A stretch of DNA of 33,682 nucleotides from CAYQUO01 sp964420835 (lineage in GTDB: Bacteria > Chloroflexota > Anaerolineae > Anaerolineales > Anaerolineaceae), in the NCBI GenBank assembly GCA_964420835.1, contig CAYQUO010000026.1:1-33682 (forward strand). Direction: 5' to 3'. The position numbers and the translations under genes are program-made. Below, piece by piece: positions 1 to 7,341 of this stretch. The notes below the pieces were generated by a model. It saw only the letters and a program-made list of their open reading frames with translations, was not told the DNA's origin and searched no databases. How positions within the stretch are numbered: the first letter of the stretch is position 1; every line of letters starts with the position of its first letter.

Positions 1-2
1 TG

Positions 3-512
3 TCGCGCCTCGAGGCTGGCACCGTCCGCCTCAAACTGGAGGGCTGCGACGCCGCGGACCTGGTGACCCCCGCCCTGGCCCGTTTTCGCAAGCAGGCGCA
101 GGACCTGCCCATCCAGGTCCACATCCAGCCGGGGCTGCCCGCCATTCACGCCGATTTTGCCCTGATCGTCCAGGTGCTGGAAAACCTGTTGGATAATGCT
201 GTAAAATTCTCACCGGCGGGGTCTGCACTGCTGGTGGAGGTTGAACAACACCAGGACCGGGTTTCCTTCTCCGTTGCCGACCGCGGGCGGGGGATTTCCC
301 CCTCCGATCTTCAAAAAGTCTTCGACAAGTTCCACCGCGGCCAGGGAACCGCCCGGGTGGCAGGCATCGGGCTGGGGTTGACGATCTGCAAGGGGATCAT
401 TGAAGCCCATGGCGGCAGCATCGAGGCGCAGAACAGGCCCGGGGGCGGCAGCGTGTTCCGCTTCAACCTGCCGGTGCAAGGGCTCCCCGCGGGAGACGAC
501 CATGACCGATAA
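3..512 (+). CDS. kdpD: KdpD-type sensor histidine kinase, C-terminal part (cut by left edge)
   Basis: Partial gene: the reading frame is open from base 3 and only about 169 C-terminal residues are visible. They form the end of the dimerisation region and the HATPase domain. The N box (LENLLDNAVKFSP), G1 box (DRGRGI), F-box region (VFDKFHRGQ) and G2 box (GIGLGLTICKGIIEAHGG) are all intact. The F-box/G2 spacing and the 'ICKGIIEAHGG' and 'NRPGGGSVFRF' stretches are typical of KdpD, the membrane kinase that senses potassium limitation and phosphorylates KdpE. The stop codon overlaps the next gene by 11 bases, so the two are translationally coupled. The sensor domains and any kdpFABC genes lie outside the window, so KdpD rather than another kinase is inferred from these motifs and the KdpE-like partner. 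Confidence 0.85.
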   Translation, partial: SRLEAGTVRLKLEGCDAADLVTPALARFRKQAQDLPIQVHIQPGLPAIHADFALIVQVLENLLDNAVKFSPAGSALLVEVEQHQDRVSFSVADRGRGISPSDLQKVFDKFHRGQGTARVAGIGLGLTICKGIIEAHGGSIEAQNRPGGGSVFRFNLPVQGLPAGDDHDR

Positions 513-1194
513 AGGCATCCGCATCCTGGTGATCGACGATGAGCGCGCCATTCGGCGCTTTCTCAGCGCAGCCCTGCACGCCCACGGCTGTGTCATCTTC
601 GAAGCCGAAACCGGCGGGGAAGGCCTGGCAAGCGCGGCCGAAAACCGGCCGGATATCATCTTCCTCGACCTTTTCCTGCCCGACATGGACGGGATTGAGG
701 TCACCCGGCGGTTGCGCGAGTGGAGCGATGTTCCCATCATCGTCCTTTCCGTGCGCGACCAGGAAAAGGACAAGATCGAGGCCCTCGATGCCGGGGCTGA
801 TGACTACCTGACCAAGCCCTTTGGCATGGGGGAACTGATGGCCCGCATGCGGGTTGTTCTGCGCCGCCAGCAACCCGGCACAGCCACCGACCAGGTGTTC
901 CGCGTGGGCGGGCTGAAGGTGGACCTGGCGCGCCGCCAGGTTTGGGTGGCGGACAAGGAGGTCAGCCTGACCCCCACGGAATATGACATCCTCCGCTACC
1001 TGGTTCAAAACGCAGGCCGGGTGTTAACCCACCAGCAGATCATTCGAAAGGTCTGGGGTGCCGCTTATGCCAGCGAAACACACATGCTGCGGGTCAACAT
1101 CAGCAATCTCAGGCACAAACTGGAACCCGACCCTTCCCGCTCCCAATACATCCAGACCGAGCCGGGGGTGGGGTACCGCCTTCGTGACGAATAA
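502..1194 (+). CDS. kdpE: KdpE-type response regulator, OmpR family
   Basis: This is a 230-residue response regulator, about the usual KdpE length. The receiver domain (about residues 6-120) has the acidic pair D12/D13, phospho-acceptor D56 in FLDLFLPDMDG, and K105 in TKPF. The C-terminal winged helix (about 133-228) has the OmpR-type 'LTPTEYDILRYL' and 'VGYRL' signatures. The 'SVRDQEKDKIEALDAGADDYLTKPF' region is characteristic of KdpE, the activator of the high-affinity potassium ATPase operon. The ATG at 502 is chosen because it begins the receiver fold (MTDKGIRILVIDDE) and overlaps the end of the kinase gene; upstream in-frame ATGs would add residues translated from the kinase gene. It converges with the HD-GYP gene, leaving only 14 bases between stop codons and no visible terminator. 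Confidence 0.9.
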   Translation: MTDKGIRILVIDDERAIRRFLSAALHAHGCVIFEAETGGEGLASAAENRPDIIFLDLFLPDMDGIEVTRRLREWSDVPIIVLSVRDQEKDKIEALDAGADDYLTKPFGMGELMARMRVVLRRQQPGTATDQVFRVGGLKVDLARRQVWVADKEVSLTPTEYDILRYLVQNAGRVLTHQQIIRKVWGAAYASETHMLRVNISNLRHKLEPDPSRSQYIQTEPGVGYRLRDE

Positions 1195-1208
1195 AGGGAC
1201 TTCCGTGA

Positions 1209-2960
1209 TTAAATTGTTTGCCAGGGGGAAAGCCGGTCGTCGCTGACGGCGACCTCTTTTTGTTCCAGGTCCAACTTGAAGAACAGGTCCACCAGGTCCG
1301 GGTCAAATTGAATGCCGGCATGCTCCCGGATGTACTGCTCGGCCACCTCGCGCGACAGGGCGCTCCGGTAGGGCCGGTCACTGGTCAGGGCGTCGTACAC
1401 ATCCACGATTGAGAAGATGCGGGCGGCAATGGGGATCTCCTCCCCCTTCAGGTGCCGCGGGTAGCCGCTGCCATCCCACCACTCATGGTGGCAGTAGGGG
1501 ATATCAATCGCCGTCTTAAGGAAATCCACATCCGAAAGGAATTTCAAGGAGTATTCCGGGTGCTTCCGCATGATCCGCCATTCCTCCTCGGTCAGGGATT
1601 CCTTGTTCAGCAGGATGCTGTCGGGGATGGCCATCTTGCCGATATCATGCAACAACGCCCCGCGGTAGATGTCCAGGAGCGATTCGCCTTCAATGCCGGC
1701 CAGCCTGGCAAGCCGGACGGTCAGGCGGGTTACCCGCTCCGAATGGCCCACCGTCTCGCCGTCGCGCAGTTCCAGCGCCTTTGCCCACCCCTCGATCGTG
1801 GCATCATAGGCAACCTTCAAGCGCCAGTTGCTCGCCTGCAGGTTCTTGAACAGGGTGGCAACGTCGATGACGATGGCGCATTGCACGGCCAGGGCGGTGA
1901 GGAAATTAAACCACTCCGCATCCACTTGGATGGGCGAGCGGTTGAAGAACTCCAGGATGCCCTTCAGTTCATCCTTGGAAACCAGTGGCACACAACCGTA
2001 GGCCACAAATTTTTCCTCCTGGATGAACCGGGGCAGGAACCCAATCTGGCTTGCGTCCAGGTTGTCCGCAATGCAGAGGATCTCCCGGCTTTCGGCCGCC
2101 CGGCTGGTGGCACTGCCATCCCCATGCCTGGCTGGCATCAGGCAATGATCCGTCGATTTGAAACCCAGGTATGCCGTGCAGACCAGCAGGTCGCCCTCGG
2201 CATCCGGCAGGAGGATGCGGCAGGCATCCACCCCCACGCGGTTGCGCACCTGTTCCATCACCACGTGCAGGGCTTTTTCCAACGGCAGGTTGTCAACGAT
2301 CGACTGGTCGATCGCCCGCAGCGCCGCGATCTGCTGGAACTGTCGAATGCTCAATTCGTGCGCCCTGTACGAGGCGGAAATATCCCGAAAGGTGGTTACA
2401 GTGGCCAGTTCCCCCTTCCAATCCATCCTGCCCGTCTGCAGTTCGATCCAATGGGTATTCCCATTCACCGTGCGGATCTGCTTCCGCTCCGGTTCAAGGT
2501 TCCTTGCCGGGTTGTTGGCAGCCGCCGGCGACCATTCCGGCACATCCTCGGGGAAAAGGTAGGCGCTCAGCGGCTGTCCCTGGGCCTCTTCCACGGGCAC
2601 GCCGGCAAACCGTCCAAAATTGCTGTTGGCGAACAGGATGTGTCCCTGGCGGTGAACGAGGATGCATTCCCCTGTTTGTTCCACGATCTGGCGGTACTTT
2701 TCCTCGCTTGCCTGGGCAGCCCGGGCGGTCTTCACCGCCTTCCGCGAGAGCACCCACAGCCAGGCGGCGGCAAAAAGCAGCGCTGCCAGCAGCAGGGCCC
2801 AAAAATACCAGCAGTCCAGCGGCGCAGGCAGGGCAGCCGCCTCCCCGGGCAGCAGGAGGAACAGGGAAACCCACCACCCGGGTGGCTGCCTGCCATCCCT
2901 TGCAGTGTGGATATACCGATCCCTTGGTGCATCAGGTCGTAACATGGTTGAATAGTCCAT
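1209..2960 (-). CDS. PAS-GAF-HD-GYP domain c-di-GMP phosphodiesterase, membrane-bound
   Basis: A 583-residue signalling protein. It has a hydrophobic N-terminal region with a membrane segment at about 50-71, a PAS domain (about 87-200; 'YRQIVEQTGECILVHRQG'), a GAF domain (about 215-370) and a C-terminal HD-GYP domain (about 385-565). The HD-GYP motifs are complete: ALLHDIGK with H438/D439, HHEWWDGSGYP at 491-501, and the later 'IVDVYDALTSDRPY'. HD-GYP enzymes of this kind hydrolyse cyclic di-GMP, and PAS and GAF would be the ligand or redox sensors; the signal is unknown. The ATG at 2960 has no clear ribosome site, and a second in-frame ATG at 2945 is possible. The leader carries a perfect 9-bp inverted repeat and the promoter region has an extended -10 box. 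No GGDEF cyclase is visible nearby. Confidence 0.88.
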   Translation of the reverse strand: MDYSTMLRPDAPRDRYIHTARDGRQPPGWWVSLFLLLPGEAAALPAPLDCWYFWALLLAALLFAAAWLWVLSRKAVKTARAAQASEEKYRQIVEQTGECILVHRQGHILFANSNFGRFAGVPVEEAQGQPLSAYLFPEDVPEWSPAAANNPARNLEPERKQIRTVNGNTHWIELQTGRMDWKGELATVTTFRDISASYRAHELSIRQFQQIAALRAIDQSIVDNLPLEKALHVVMEQVRNRVGVDACRILLPDAEGDLLVCTAYLGFKSTDHCLMPARHGDGSATSRAAESREILCIADNLDASQIGFLPRFIQEEKFVAYGCVPLVSKDELKGILEFFNRSPIQVDAEWFNFLTALAVQCAIVIDVATLFKNLQASNWRLKVAYDATIEGWAKALELRDGETVGHSERVTRLTVRLARLAGIEGESLLDIYRGALLHDIGKMAIPDSILLNKESLTEEEWRIMRKHPEYSLKFLSDVDFLKTAIDIPYCHHEWWDGSGYPRHLKGEEIPIAARIFSIVDVYDALTSDRPYRSALSREVAEQYIREHAGIQFDPDLVDLFFKLDLEQKEVAVSDDRLSPWQTI

Positions 2961-2970
2961 TCGTCATCAA

Positions 2971-2998
2971 CAGGGAGATTGCCCTTCGCATCTCCCTG
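2971..2998 (-). promoter_or_regulatory. Perfect 9-bp inverted repeat in leader of the HD-GYP gene
   Basis: CAGGGAGAT (2971-2979) and ATCTCCCTG (2990-2998) are exact reverse complements around a 10-base loop. The repeat lies 11 bases before the ATG of the phosphodiesterase gene and downstream of its predicted start site. It could be an mRNA hairpin that hinders translation or an operator. It has no T-run, so it is not an ordinary terminator. Confidence 0.5.
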
Positions 2999-3043
2999 GC
3001 AGGGACCACCGCTCTATGTTCTTTCGATCAGATGTGCGCAATC

Positions 3044-3052
3044 ATTATAGCA
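3044..3052 (-). promoter_or_regulatory. Extended -10 promoter (TGCTATAAT) for the HD-GYP gene
   Basis: On the minus strand the sequence reads TGC-TATAAT, a perfect extended -10 element. No good -35 box is seen 16-18 bases upstream, as is common with extended -10 promoters. The start of transcription would be near 3037, giving a leader of about 77 bases. An inverted repeat GGCAAATT/AATTTGCC (3056-3063 and 3088-3095) brackets the position of the -35 region. Confidence 0.5.
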
Positions 3053-3222
3053 TCCGGCAAATTCGCTCCAGTTTACATTTCAATAACAATTTGCCCGCGC
3101 CCAATTGCAACCCTGGCCTTATGAGTGGGATGCAACATGCATGCCAACGGGTTTTTGAAATCCAGCCTCAAAACGGGTTATCAGGTACAATATTTGTATC
3201 TTTTCTTCAAGGAGTTGCTTCC

Positions 3223-3708
3223 ATGGAACTTGTGACCGTTTCGATCGATAAACCCGAGGAAATGAACTTCATCCTCGGACAATCCCATTTTATTAAAACC
3301 GTTGAGGACATCCATGAAGCCCTGGTGTGCACCGTGCCGGGGATCCGCTTCGGGCTGGCCTTCTGCGAAGCCTCCGGAATGTGCCTTGTCCGCTGGAGCG
3401 GCACCGATGACGCACTGGTGGAACTGGCGCAGAAGAACGCCCTGAAGATCGGCGCCGGGCATTGTTTCATCCTGTTCCTGGGCGAGGGATACTACCCCAT
3501 CAACATCCTGAACACTTTGAAGAATATCCCCGAGGTCTGCTCCATTTTTTGTGCCACCGCCAACCCGACCCGGGTTGTGGTTGCCGATGACGGGGAAGGC
3601 CGCGGCATCCTGGGCATCATTGAAGGGCATAAACCGCAGGGCCTGGAAACGGAAAAGGATATCGCCTGGCGCAAGGATCTTTTGCGCAAGATCGGCTATA
3701 AGGCCTGA
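3223..3708 (+). CDS. Adenosine-specific kinase family protein (PF04008-like)
   Basis: A 161-residue protein that matches, essentially end to end, the small conserved family whose archaeal member was reported to bind adenosine and was named adenosine-specific kinase. Hallmark segments are ILGQSHFIKTVEDIHEAL (about 22-39), FGLAFCEASG, NALKIGAGH, and the ending WRKDLLRKIGYKA. The true ATG is at 3223: it has AAGGAG at 3209-3214 with an 8-base spacer and gives the family's normal length. An upstream ATG at 3016 in the same frame would add a non-conserved 69-residue stretch. The gene stands alone between the HD-GYP gene (divergent) and a lipoprotein gene. The cellular role is not settled, so the name is a family label rather than a proven activity. 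Confidence 0.92.
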   Translation: MELVTVSIDKPEEMNFILGQSHFIKTVEDIHEALVCTVPGIRFGLAFCEASGMCLVRWSGTDDALVELAQKNALKIGAGHCFILFLGEGYYPINILNTLKNIPEVCSIFCATANPTRVVVADDGEGRGILGIIEGHKPQGLETEKDIAWRKDLLRKIGYKA

Positions 3709-3735
3709 GGCGCCTCCCGGCCGAGCCCGCCCTTC

Positions 3736-3751
3736 TGGCACGGCTATTGCA
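3736..3751 (+). promoter_or_regulatory. Sigma-54 type -24/-12 promoter match
   Basis: TGGCACG (3736-3742), four bases, then TTGCA (3747-3751) is an exact match to the sigma-54 consensus TGGCACG-N4-TTGCW. It lies 50 bases before the ATG of the lipoprotein gene in the right orientation. A 6-bp hairpin GCAGGG/CCCTGC (3754-3759/3765-3770) directly follows. Whether this organism has sigma-54 cannot be seen in the window. Confidence 0.45.
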
Positions 3752-3801
3752 TGGCAGGGGTCATCCCTGCAAATGGGATTTCTGACTGAAGGAGCACAAT
3801 A

Positions 3802-4728
3802 ATGAAGAAACCAGCCCTTATCCTCCTGGCCTGCATCCTCCTTGCGGCGGGGTGCACCCCCGCAAATCAGCTTTCGGATGCCGAAATGGCAACCATGGTC
3901 GCCCAGGCGTTAACCCAGTTCCCCACCAATACAGCCACCGAGCCGCCAGCCGCCCCCCCGACCGCGCTTCCCACCGCCACCGCAGAACCCTCCGCCACAC
4001 CCACGGCCGAGCCCAGCAACACCCCCCTCCCCAGCGAAACCCCCGTCATCCTGCCAGGCGACACGCCCGCCGCCGGCGCCACCCCGGAAAGCCCGCCGCT
4101 GCCCACCAGCACCTACGCCCCGGACGATCCGCTCACCCGCCTTGGGCCGGCCACCAGCGTTGACCCGATGGAAAACTCGGCCAACTGGGTCTGGCCAACC
4201 ACCAACAGCACCTTCAGCACCATCGAGTTCAAGGACGGCGCCATGTGGATCAAATCGCTGGGCACCGATGCCGCCTGGCAACTTTCCGCCGCCCGCGAGA
4301 TGACCGACTTTTACCTGGAAATGGTCGCCCGCCTTGAATCCTGCTCCAAAACCGACAGTTACGGGATGATGGTCCGTGTCCCCGTCCTCTACGAGGCCAA
4401 CCGCGGCTACCTGTACGGCCTCACCTGCGACGGCCAGTACTACCTGAAGATCTGGGACGGCCTGGTGGCCCCCAAAGGGAAAATGACCAGCCTGGTCTCC
4501 AACACCAGCCACCCGGCCATCCAGCCCGGCGGCCTGCAGTTCAACCGCATCGGCCTCATGGCCGTTGGCAACAACCTGCGCCTGTACGCCAATGGTGTCC
4601 TCCTGCAGGAGATCCAGGACAGCACCTTTCCAAAAGGCTACGCCGGAGTCTTCATCAACCAGGACTTCACACCCGGTCTCACCATGCGGGTGGATATGAT
4701 GAGTTACTGGGAGAACCCGGCGCCCTGA
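3802..4728 (+). CDS. Lipoprotein with Thr/Pro-rich linker and lectin-like C-terminal domain
   Basis: A 308-residue predicted lipoprotein. It has a signal peptide with lipobox LAAGC (lipidated Cys18), then a long Pro/Thr/Ala-rich low-complexity linker (about residues 40-110). The globular C-terminal domain (about 120-305) has the look of a concanavalin-like jelly roll or DUF1080 domain: 'FKDGAMWIKS', 'FYLEMVARLESCSKTDSYGMMVR', 'RIGLMAVGNNLRLYANGVLL' and 'GYAGVFIN' recall the strands and the 'lyaNG' turn of laminin-G/DUF1080-like sugar-binding folds. It would be displayed on the outer face of the membrane by the flexible linker. AAGGAG at 3789-3794, 7 bases before the ATG, fixes the start. A sigma-54-like promoter precedes it and a strong terminator follows. 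No catalytic residues are recognised. Confidence 0.82.
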   Translation: MKKPALILLACILLAAGCTPANQLSDAEMATMVAQALTQFPTNTATEPPAAPPTALPTATAEPSATPTAEPSNTPLPSETPVILPGDTPAAGATPESPPLPTSTYAPDDPLTRLGPATSVDPMENSANWVWPTTNSTFSTIEFKDGAMWIKSLGTDAAWQLSAAREMTDFYLEMVARLESCSKTDSYGMMVRVPVLYEANRGYLYGLTCDGQYYLKIWDGLVAPKGKMTSLVSNTSHPAIQPGGLQFNRIGLMAVGNNLRLYANGVLLQEIQDSTFPKGYAGVFINQDFTPGLTMRVDMMSYWENPAP

Positions 4729-4752
4729 GGCTGCCGGTTGCAGCAAGGAATC

Positions 4753-4788
4753 AAACCTGCTGCAGGATCCCATGCCTGCAGCAGGTTT
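4753..4788. terminator. Strong hairpin terminator between convergent genes
   Basis: A perfect 14-bp stem: AAACCTGCTGCAGG (4753-4766) pairs with CCTGCAGCAGGTTT (4775-4788) around an 8-base loop, followed on the plus strand by TTCTTTT. The A-run at the 5' foot lets it work on the minus strand as well. It ends the lipoprotein gene and probably also the five-gene minus-strand operon that stops at 4811. Confidence 0.9.
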
Positions 4789-4810
4789 TTCTTTTGCAAA
4801 AGGTTCGCCG

Positions 4811-5491
4811 TTAATGGGCGTCCGCCAGGTTCTGCAGCGTCTCCACCAGCAGGCCCAGGTCCGCCTGGGCGGTCTTCGGGTCACGGCTCATCTCCCTGGC
4901 CACCAGCCCCAGGCGGTCCTGGATGGCGGTGGCCACTTCCACATTGCCCGCCTTTATCGCCGGCAGCAGGGGGCTTAAAGCCGTGTTGGCCGCCTCCAGC
5001 GCCGTGGTGGCGGCCGCCTTGTCGCCGGCAGCCAGCGCATAACGGATGGTGTTGACCCTCGAAAGCACCTCCAGCACCTGGCTGCGCGTGGTCATCGCCG
5101 CCAGGTCAGCGGTTGCCTTGTCCAGGTCCCGGCGGGTTTGCTGCAGGTCGGATTGGGCGGTATCCAGCCCGGCCTGCACCGTTGCCAGCCGGCTACGGGT
5201 CTCCTCCAGGGTTTGGGCCTGCGGCCGGTAATACAGGATGTAGGTGGCCAGCATCCCCAGGGCGAACATCCCCACGATCAGGGCGGTGGTTCGCAGCACC
5301 GGGCGCAGAACGCGCCCCACCCGGCCCTCCCTGTCGAACAGGAATTTCAACACCCGCCGGGAGAACGAAGGGGCTGGCGGGCCCGCCTCCGCCACGGTTT
5401 CCGGTTCAACCGCCGGCGTGCCTCCCTGCACATCCGCCGGCAGGCGATCATCAGGTTGTTCCTGGTGGTTGCTTTCTTCTTCCTTGCTCAT
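4811..5491 (-). CDS. Single-span membrane protein with coiled coil (operon gene 5)
   Basis: Not recognised as a named family. The 226 residues begin with an acidic, Pro-rich cytoplasmic tail (about 1-43), then a basic stretch (FDREGRVGRVLRPVLR), one membrane helix (about 69-89, 'TTALIVGMFALGMLATYILYY'), a coiled coil (about 91-135, 'LEETRSRLATVQAGLDTAQ') and a helical Ala-rich end. By the positive-inside rule the coiled coil lies outside the membrane. It is the last gene of the rhomboid/SDH protease operon, 15 bases after the preceding gene, with AGGAGG before the ATG. Its architecture mirrors the two preceding genes, which suggests they form one envelope assembly or arose by duplication and divergence. 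No enzymatic motif is visible. Confidence 0.85.
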   Translation of the reverse strand: MSKEEESNHQEQPDDRLPADVQGGTPAVEPETVAEAGPPAPSFSRRVLKFLFDREGRVGRVLRPVLRTTALIVGMFALGMLATYILYYRPQAQTLEETRSRLATVQAGLDTAQSDLQQTRRDLDKATADLAAMTTRSQVLEVLSRVNTIRYALAAGDKAAATTALEAANTALSPLLPAIKAGNVEVATAIQDRLGLVAREMSRDPKTAQADLGLLVETLQNLADAH

Positions 5492-5506
5492 CGGTTCTCC
5501 TCCTGG

Positions 5507-6355
5507 TTATGGTTGCGGGGTGGTTGTGCCCGCAAACGGGGTTGCGGATGGGGTTGGGGTGGCCTTCTGCCCTTCCAGGGCCGTGCTGCCGGGCTGCGCC
5601 GGCAGGCCGGCAGCCATCAGCGCCCAGGTCTGCTCCAGGTTGTTGGCTGCCGTCACCGGCGAGCCGGGCAGGTCCTGGATCGTTCTCTCCAGGCGCTGCG
5701 TCCAGTCGAGCAGTGTTTTTTGCTGGAGCTCCGGCGCATCCTGTTGCAGGCGGGCAATCACATCCCTGGCGGCCCGTACGTCATCCACCGCCAGTCCAAA
5801 GTTGCTTTCCACCATGTACAGGCGGGCCCGGTTCAGCAGTTCCAGGGCTTTCAGCACCTGCAGGTCCCTTTGCAGGGCTGCCAGTGGCGCATCGCTGCCA
5901 AGCCGCTCGGCTTCCATCCCGGCCACCTGGGTGGCATTATGCCAGGTGCTGGCCTTGAGGGATTCCAGGTCTGCCTGCAGCGTTGCCATTTGCTTCTGCC
6001 TGGCATCGGAGGCAGCCTGCAGCCTTTGCGCCTGCCCCTCCAGCGACGAAAGGTTTTCCAGTTTTTCCGGGTAACTGCCTTCCAGGTACGCCACCCTGCC
6101 CGAGATCTCGGCCACCCTGGTCTCCAGCCCCGAACGGCTGGAAGCCTGGCGGGTTTCCAGGTTGTTCACCCGTTCACTTAATGCCTGCTGGGGCAGGATA
6201 AACCGGGTGTACAGCGAGGTGATGCCGAAAAAGATCAGCCCCCCAAGCAGCGCGCCGATCAACAGGACCAGCACCAGCCGGAAAAGAAACCGGCCAATGG
6301 ATGCCAGGGCCCTGCCAAAGCCGCCGCCCGTTGTTGTCGATGAAGGTTCGCTCAT
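5507..6355 (-). CDS. Single-span membrane protein with long coiled coil (operon gene 4)
   Basis: A 282-residue protein of unknown family. A short N-terminal tail leads into a membrane helix (about 24-48, 'LVLVLLIGALLGGLIFFGI'), a long coiled coil (about 55-145, with heptad-like stretches such as LSERVNNLETRQ and LEGQAQRLQAASDARQ), a helical domain (about 150-250, 'ALELLNRARLYMVESNFGLAVDDV') and a Thr/Pro-rich tail. The helical domain with 'LLNRARLYMVESNFGLA' resembles TPR-like or sensor-type helical hairpins, but I cannot assign it. GGGGAGG precedes the ATG. It lies 12 bases after the HhH gene and 15 before the last operon gene, so co-transcription is very likely. Confidence 0.85.
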   Translation of the reverse strand: MSEPSSTTTGGGFGRALASIGRFLFRLVLVLLIGALLGGLIFFGITSLYTRFILPQQALSERVNNLETRQASSRSGLETRVAEISGRVAYLEGSYPEKLENLSSLEGQAQRLQAASDARQKQMATLQADLESLKASTWHNATQVAGMEAERLGSDAPLAALQRDLQVLKALELLNRARLYMVESNFGLAVDDVRAARDVIARLQQDAPELQQKTLLDWTQRLERTIQDLPGSPVTAANNLEQTWALMAAGLPAQPGSTALEGQKATPTPSATPFAGTTTPQP

Positions 6356-6367
6356 GCCTGCCTCCCC

Positions 6368-7288
6368 TTACTCCGCCGGTTGCGGCAAGGTCTGGTTCAT
6401 CAGGTCTCTCAGCCCGGAAAGGAAGCGCTCAAAAAGACCCACCCGGTTTTCCAGGGCGGAGGCCCGGTTGTTCAGTTCGTCAATGCGGTTCTCGAAGCCG
6501 GCGATCTTCTGCGAGGCGGCCTGCAGGTCATTGCGCAGGGAGCCGGTCTGCTCCTCCAAAACGCCCACCCGGCCGCTGATCGTCTCCAGGCTGTCCAGTC
6601 TCGCCCGCAGGCCGGCAAGTTCGCTGCGCAGGTCGCCGGCCGCCGATTCCAGTTCGTCCACCTGCTGCTGCACCCCGGCCAGTTGCGAGGGGCGGGCATA
6701 CACGAGCCCCCGGTTGATGGCCCCCAGGATGCCCAGGGTCAGAAGGGTTCCCAGCACTAGGAGGACCAGGGCTCCCACAAGACCGTACAGGGCGGCCTCC
6801 CTCGGCTCCAGGGGCTTCCCGCCGGCCGCCGGCAGTTTCAGCCATTTTGTCACCCCGGCCGGTTCCGGCTCCCGGGTGTCCGCAGCCCCGGTTTCCACCG
6901 GTTGCGCTTCCTCTGCCGGAGTTGCCGCCGCCTGGGCCCCGGGCGGTTCCGGGGGCCTTCCCGCACCCTGTTCCGCCTCCGCGGTTCCCCCGGCTTCACC
7001 CGCCGGTTCAACCGGGGCTTCCGCCATGTCCTCCTCCACCGGGGGCGCAGCCGCGGGTTCCCCGGGCTGTTCCACATCCGCTTCAACCGGCGGTGCAACC
7101 ATCACCAGGGGGCGCAGTTTCTCCAGCGTCACCCTGCCGATCCCGTTCACCTTGCGCAGGTCTTCCACCCGCGCATACGGCCGCCCTTCCACGATCCTGG
7201 CAGCCAGTTCCGGCTTTAGGCCGGGCAGTTCTTTAAGTTCTTCCAATTCAGCCCGGTTGATGTCCAGGCGATTCAACATCTCTTCCAT
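6368..7288 (-). CDS. Membrane protein with cytoplasmic ComEA-like helix-hairpin-helix domain and outer coiled coil (operon gene 3)
   Basis: About 306 residues. The N-terminal 60 residues are a double helix-hairpin-helix unit like that of ComEA or topology-linked proteins: 'DINRAELEELKELPGLKPELAARIV' then 'RVEDLRKVNGIGRVTLEKLRPLV', with the two hairpins LPGLKP and VNGIGR. A Pro/Glu/Ala-rich spacer (about 64-160) follows, then one membrane helix (about 167-191) and a coiled coil (about 202-292). In ComEA the HhH domain is outside the membrane; here it precedes the membrane helix with no signal peptide, so it should sit in the cytoplasm. The ATG at 7288 is preferred because the SD AAGGAGGG ends 4 bases upstream; the ATG at 7291 is too close. 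Function is unknown; DNA binding at the membrane is an inference. Confidence 0.85.
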   Translation of the reverse strand: MEEMLNRLDINRAELEELKELPGLKPELAARIVEGRPYARVEDLRKVNGIGRVTLEKLRPLVMVAPPVEADVEQPGEPAAAPPVEEDMAEAPVEPAGEAGGTAEAEQGAGRPPEPPGAQAAATPAEEAQPVETGAADTREPEPAGVTKWLKLPAAGGKPLEPREAALYGLVGALVLLVLGTLLTLGILGAINRGLVYARPSQLAGVQQQVDELESAAGDLRSELAGLRARLDSLETISGRVGVLEEQTGSLRNDLQAASQKIAGFENRIDELNNRASALENRVGLFERFLSGLRDLMNQTLPQPAE

Positions 7289-7341
7289 CATCCCTCCTTG
7301 TAAGGGCTTCCCTGTCAGGCGGCCTCATTTAACGGCAGCGT

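Noticed and set aside
1452..2942. 496-codon plus-strand open frame opposite the HD-GYP gene
   Set aside because: It is the antisense shadow of a gene with complete PAS, GAF and HD-GYP motifs; the translation is Pro/Gln/His-rich with no domain.
3155..3191. TTGAAA ... TACAAT as promoter of the adenosine-specific kinase gene
   Set aside because: The spacer is 25 bases, far from the 16-18 expected; TACAAT alone may still be a -10 box.
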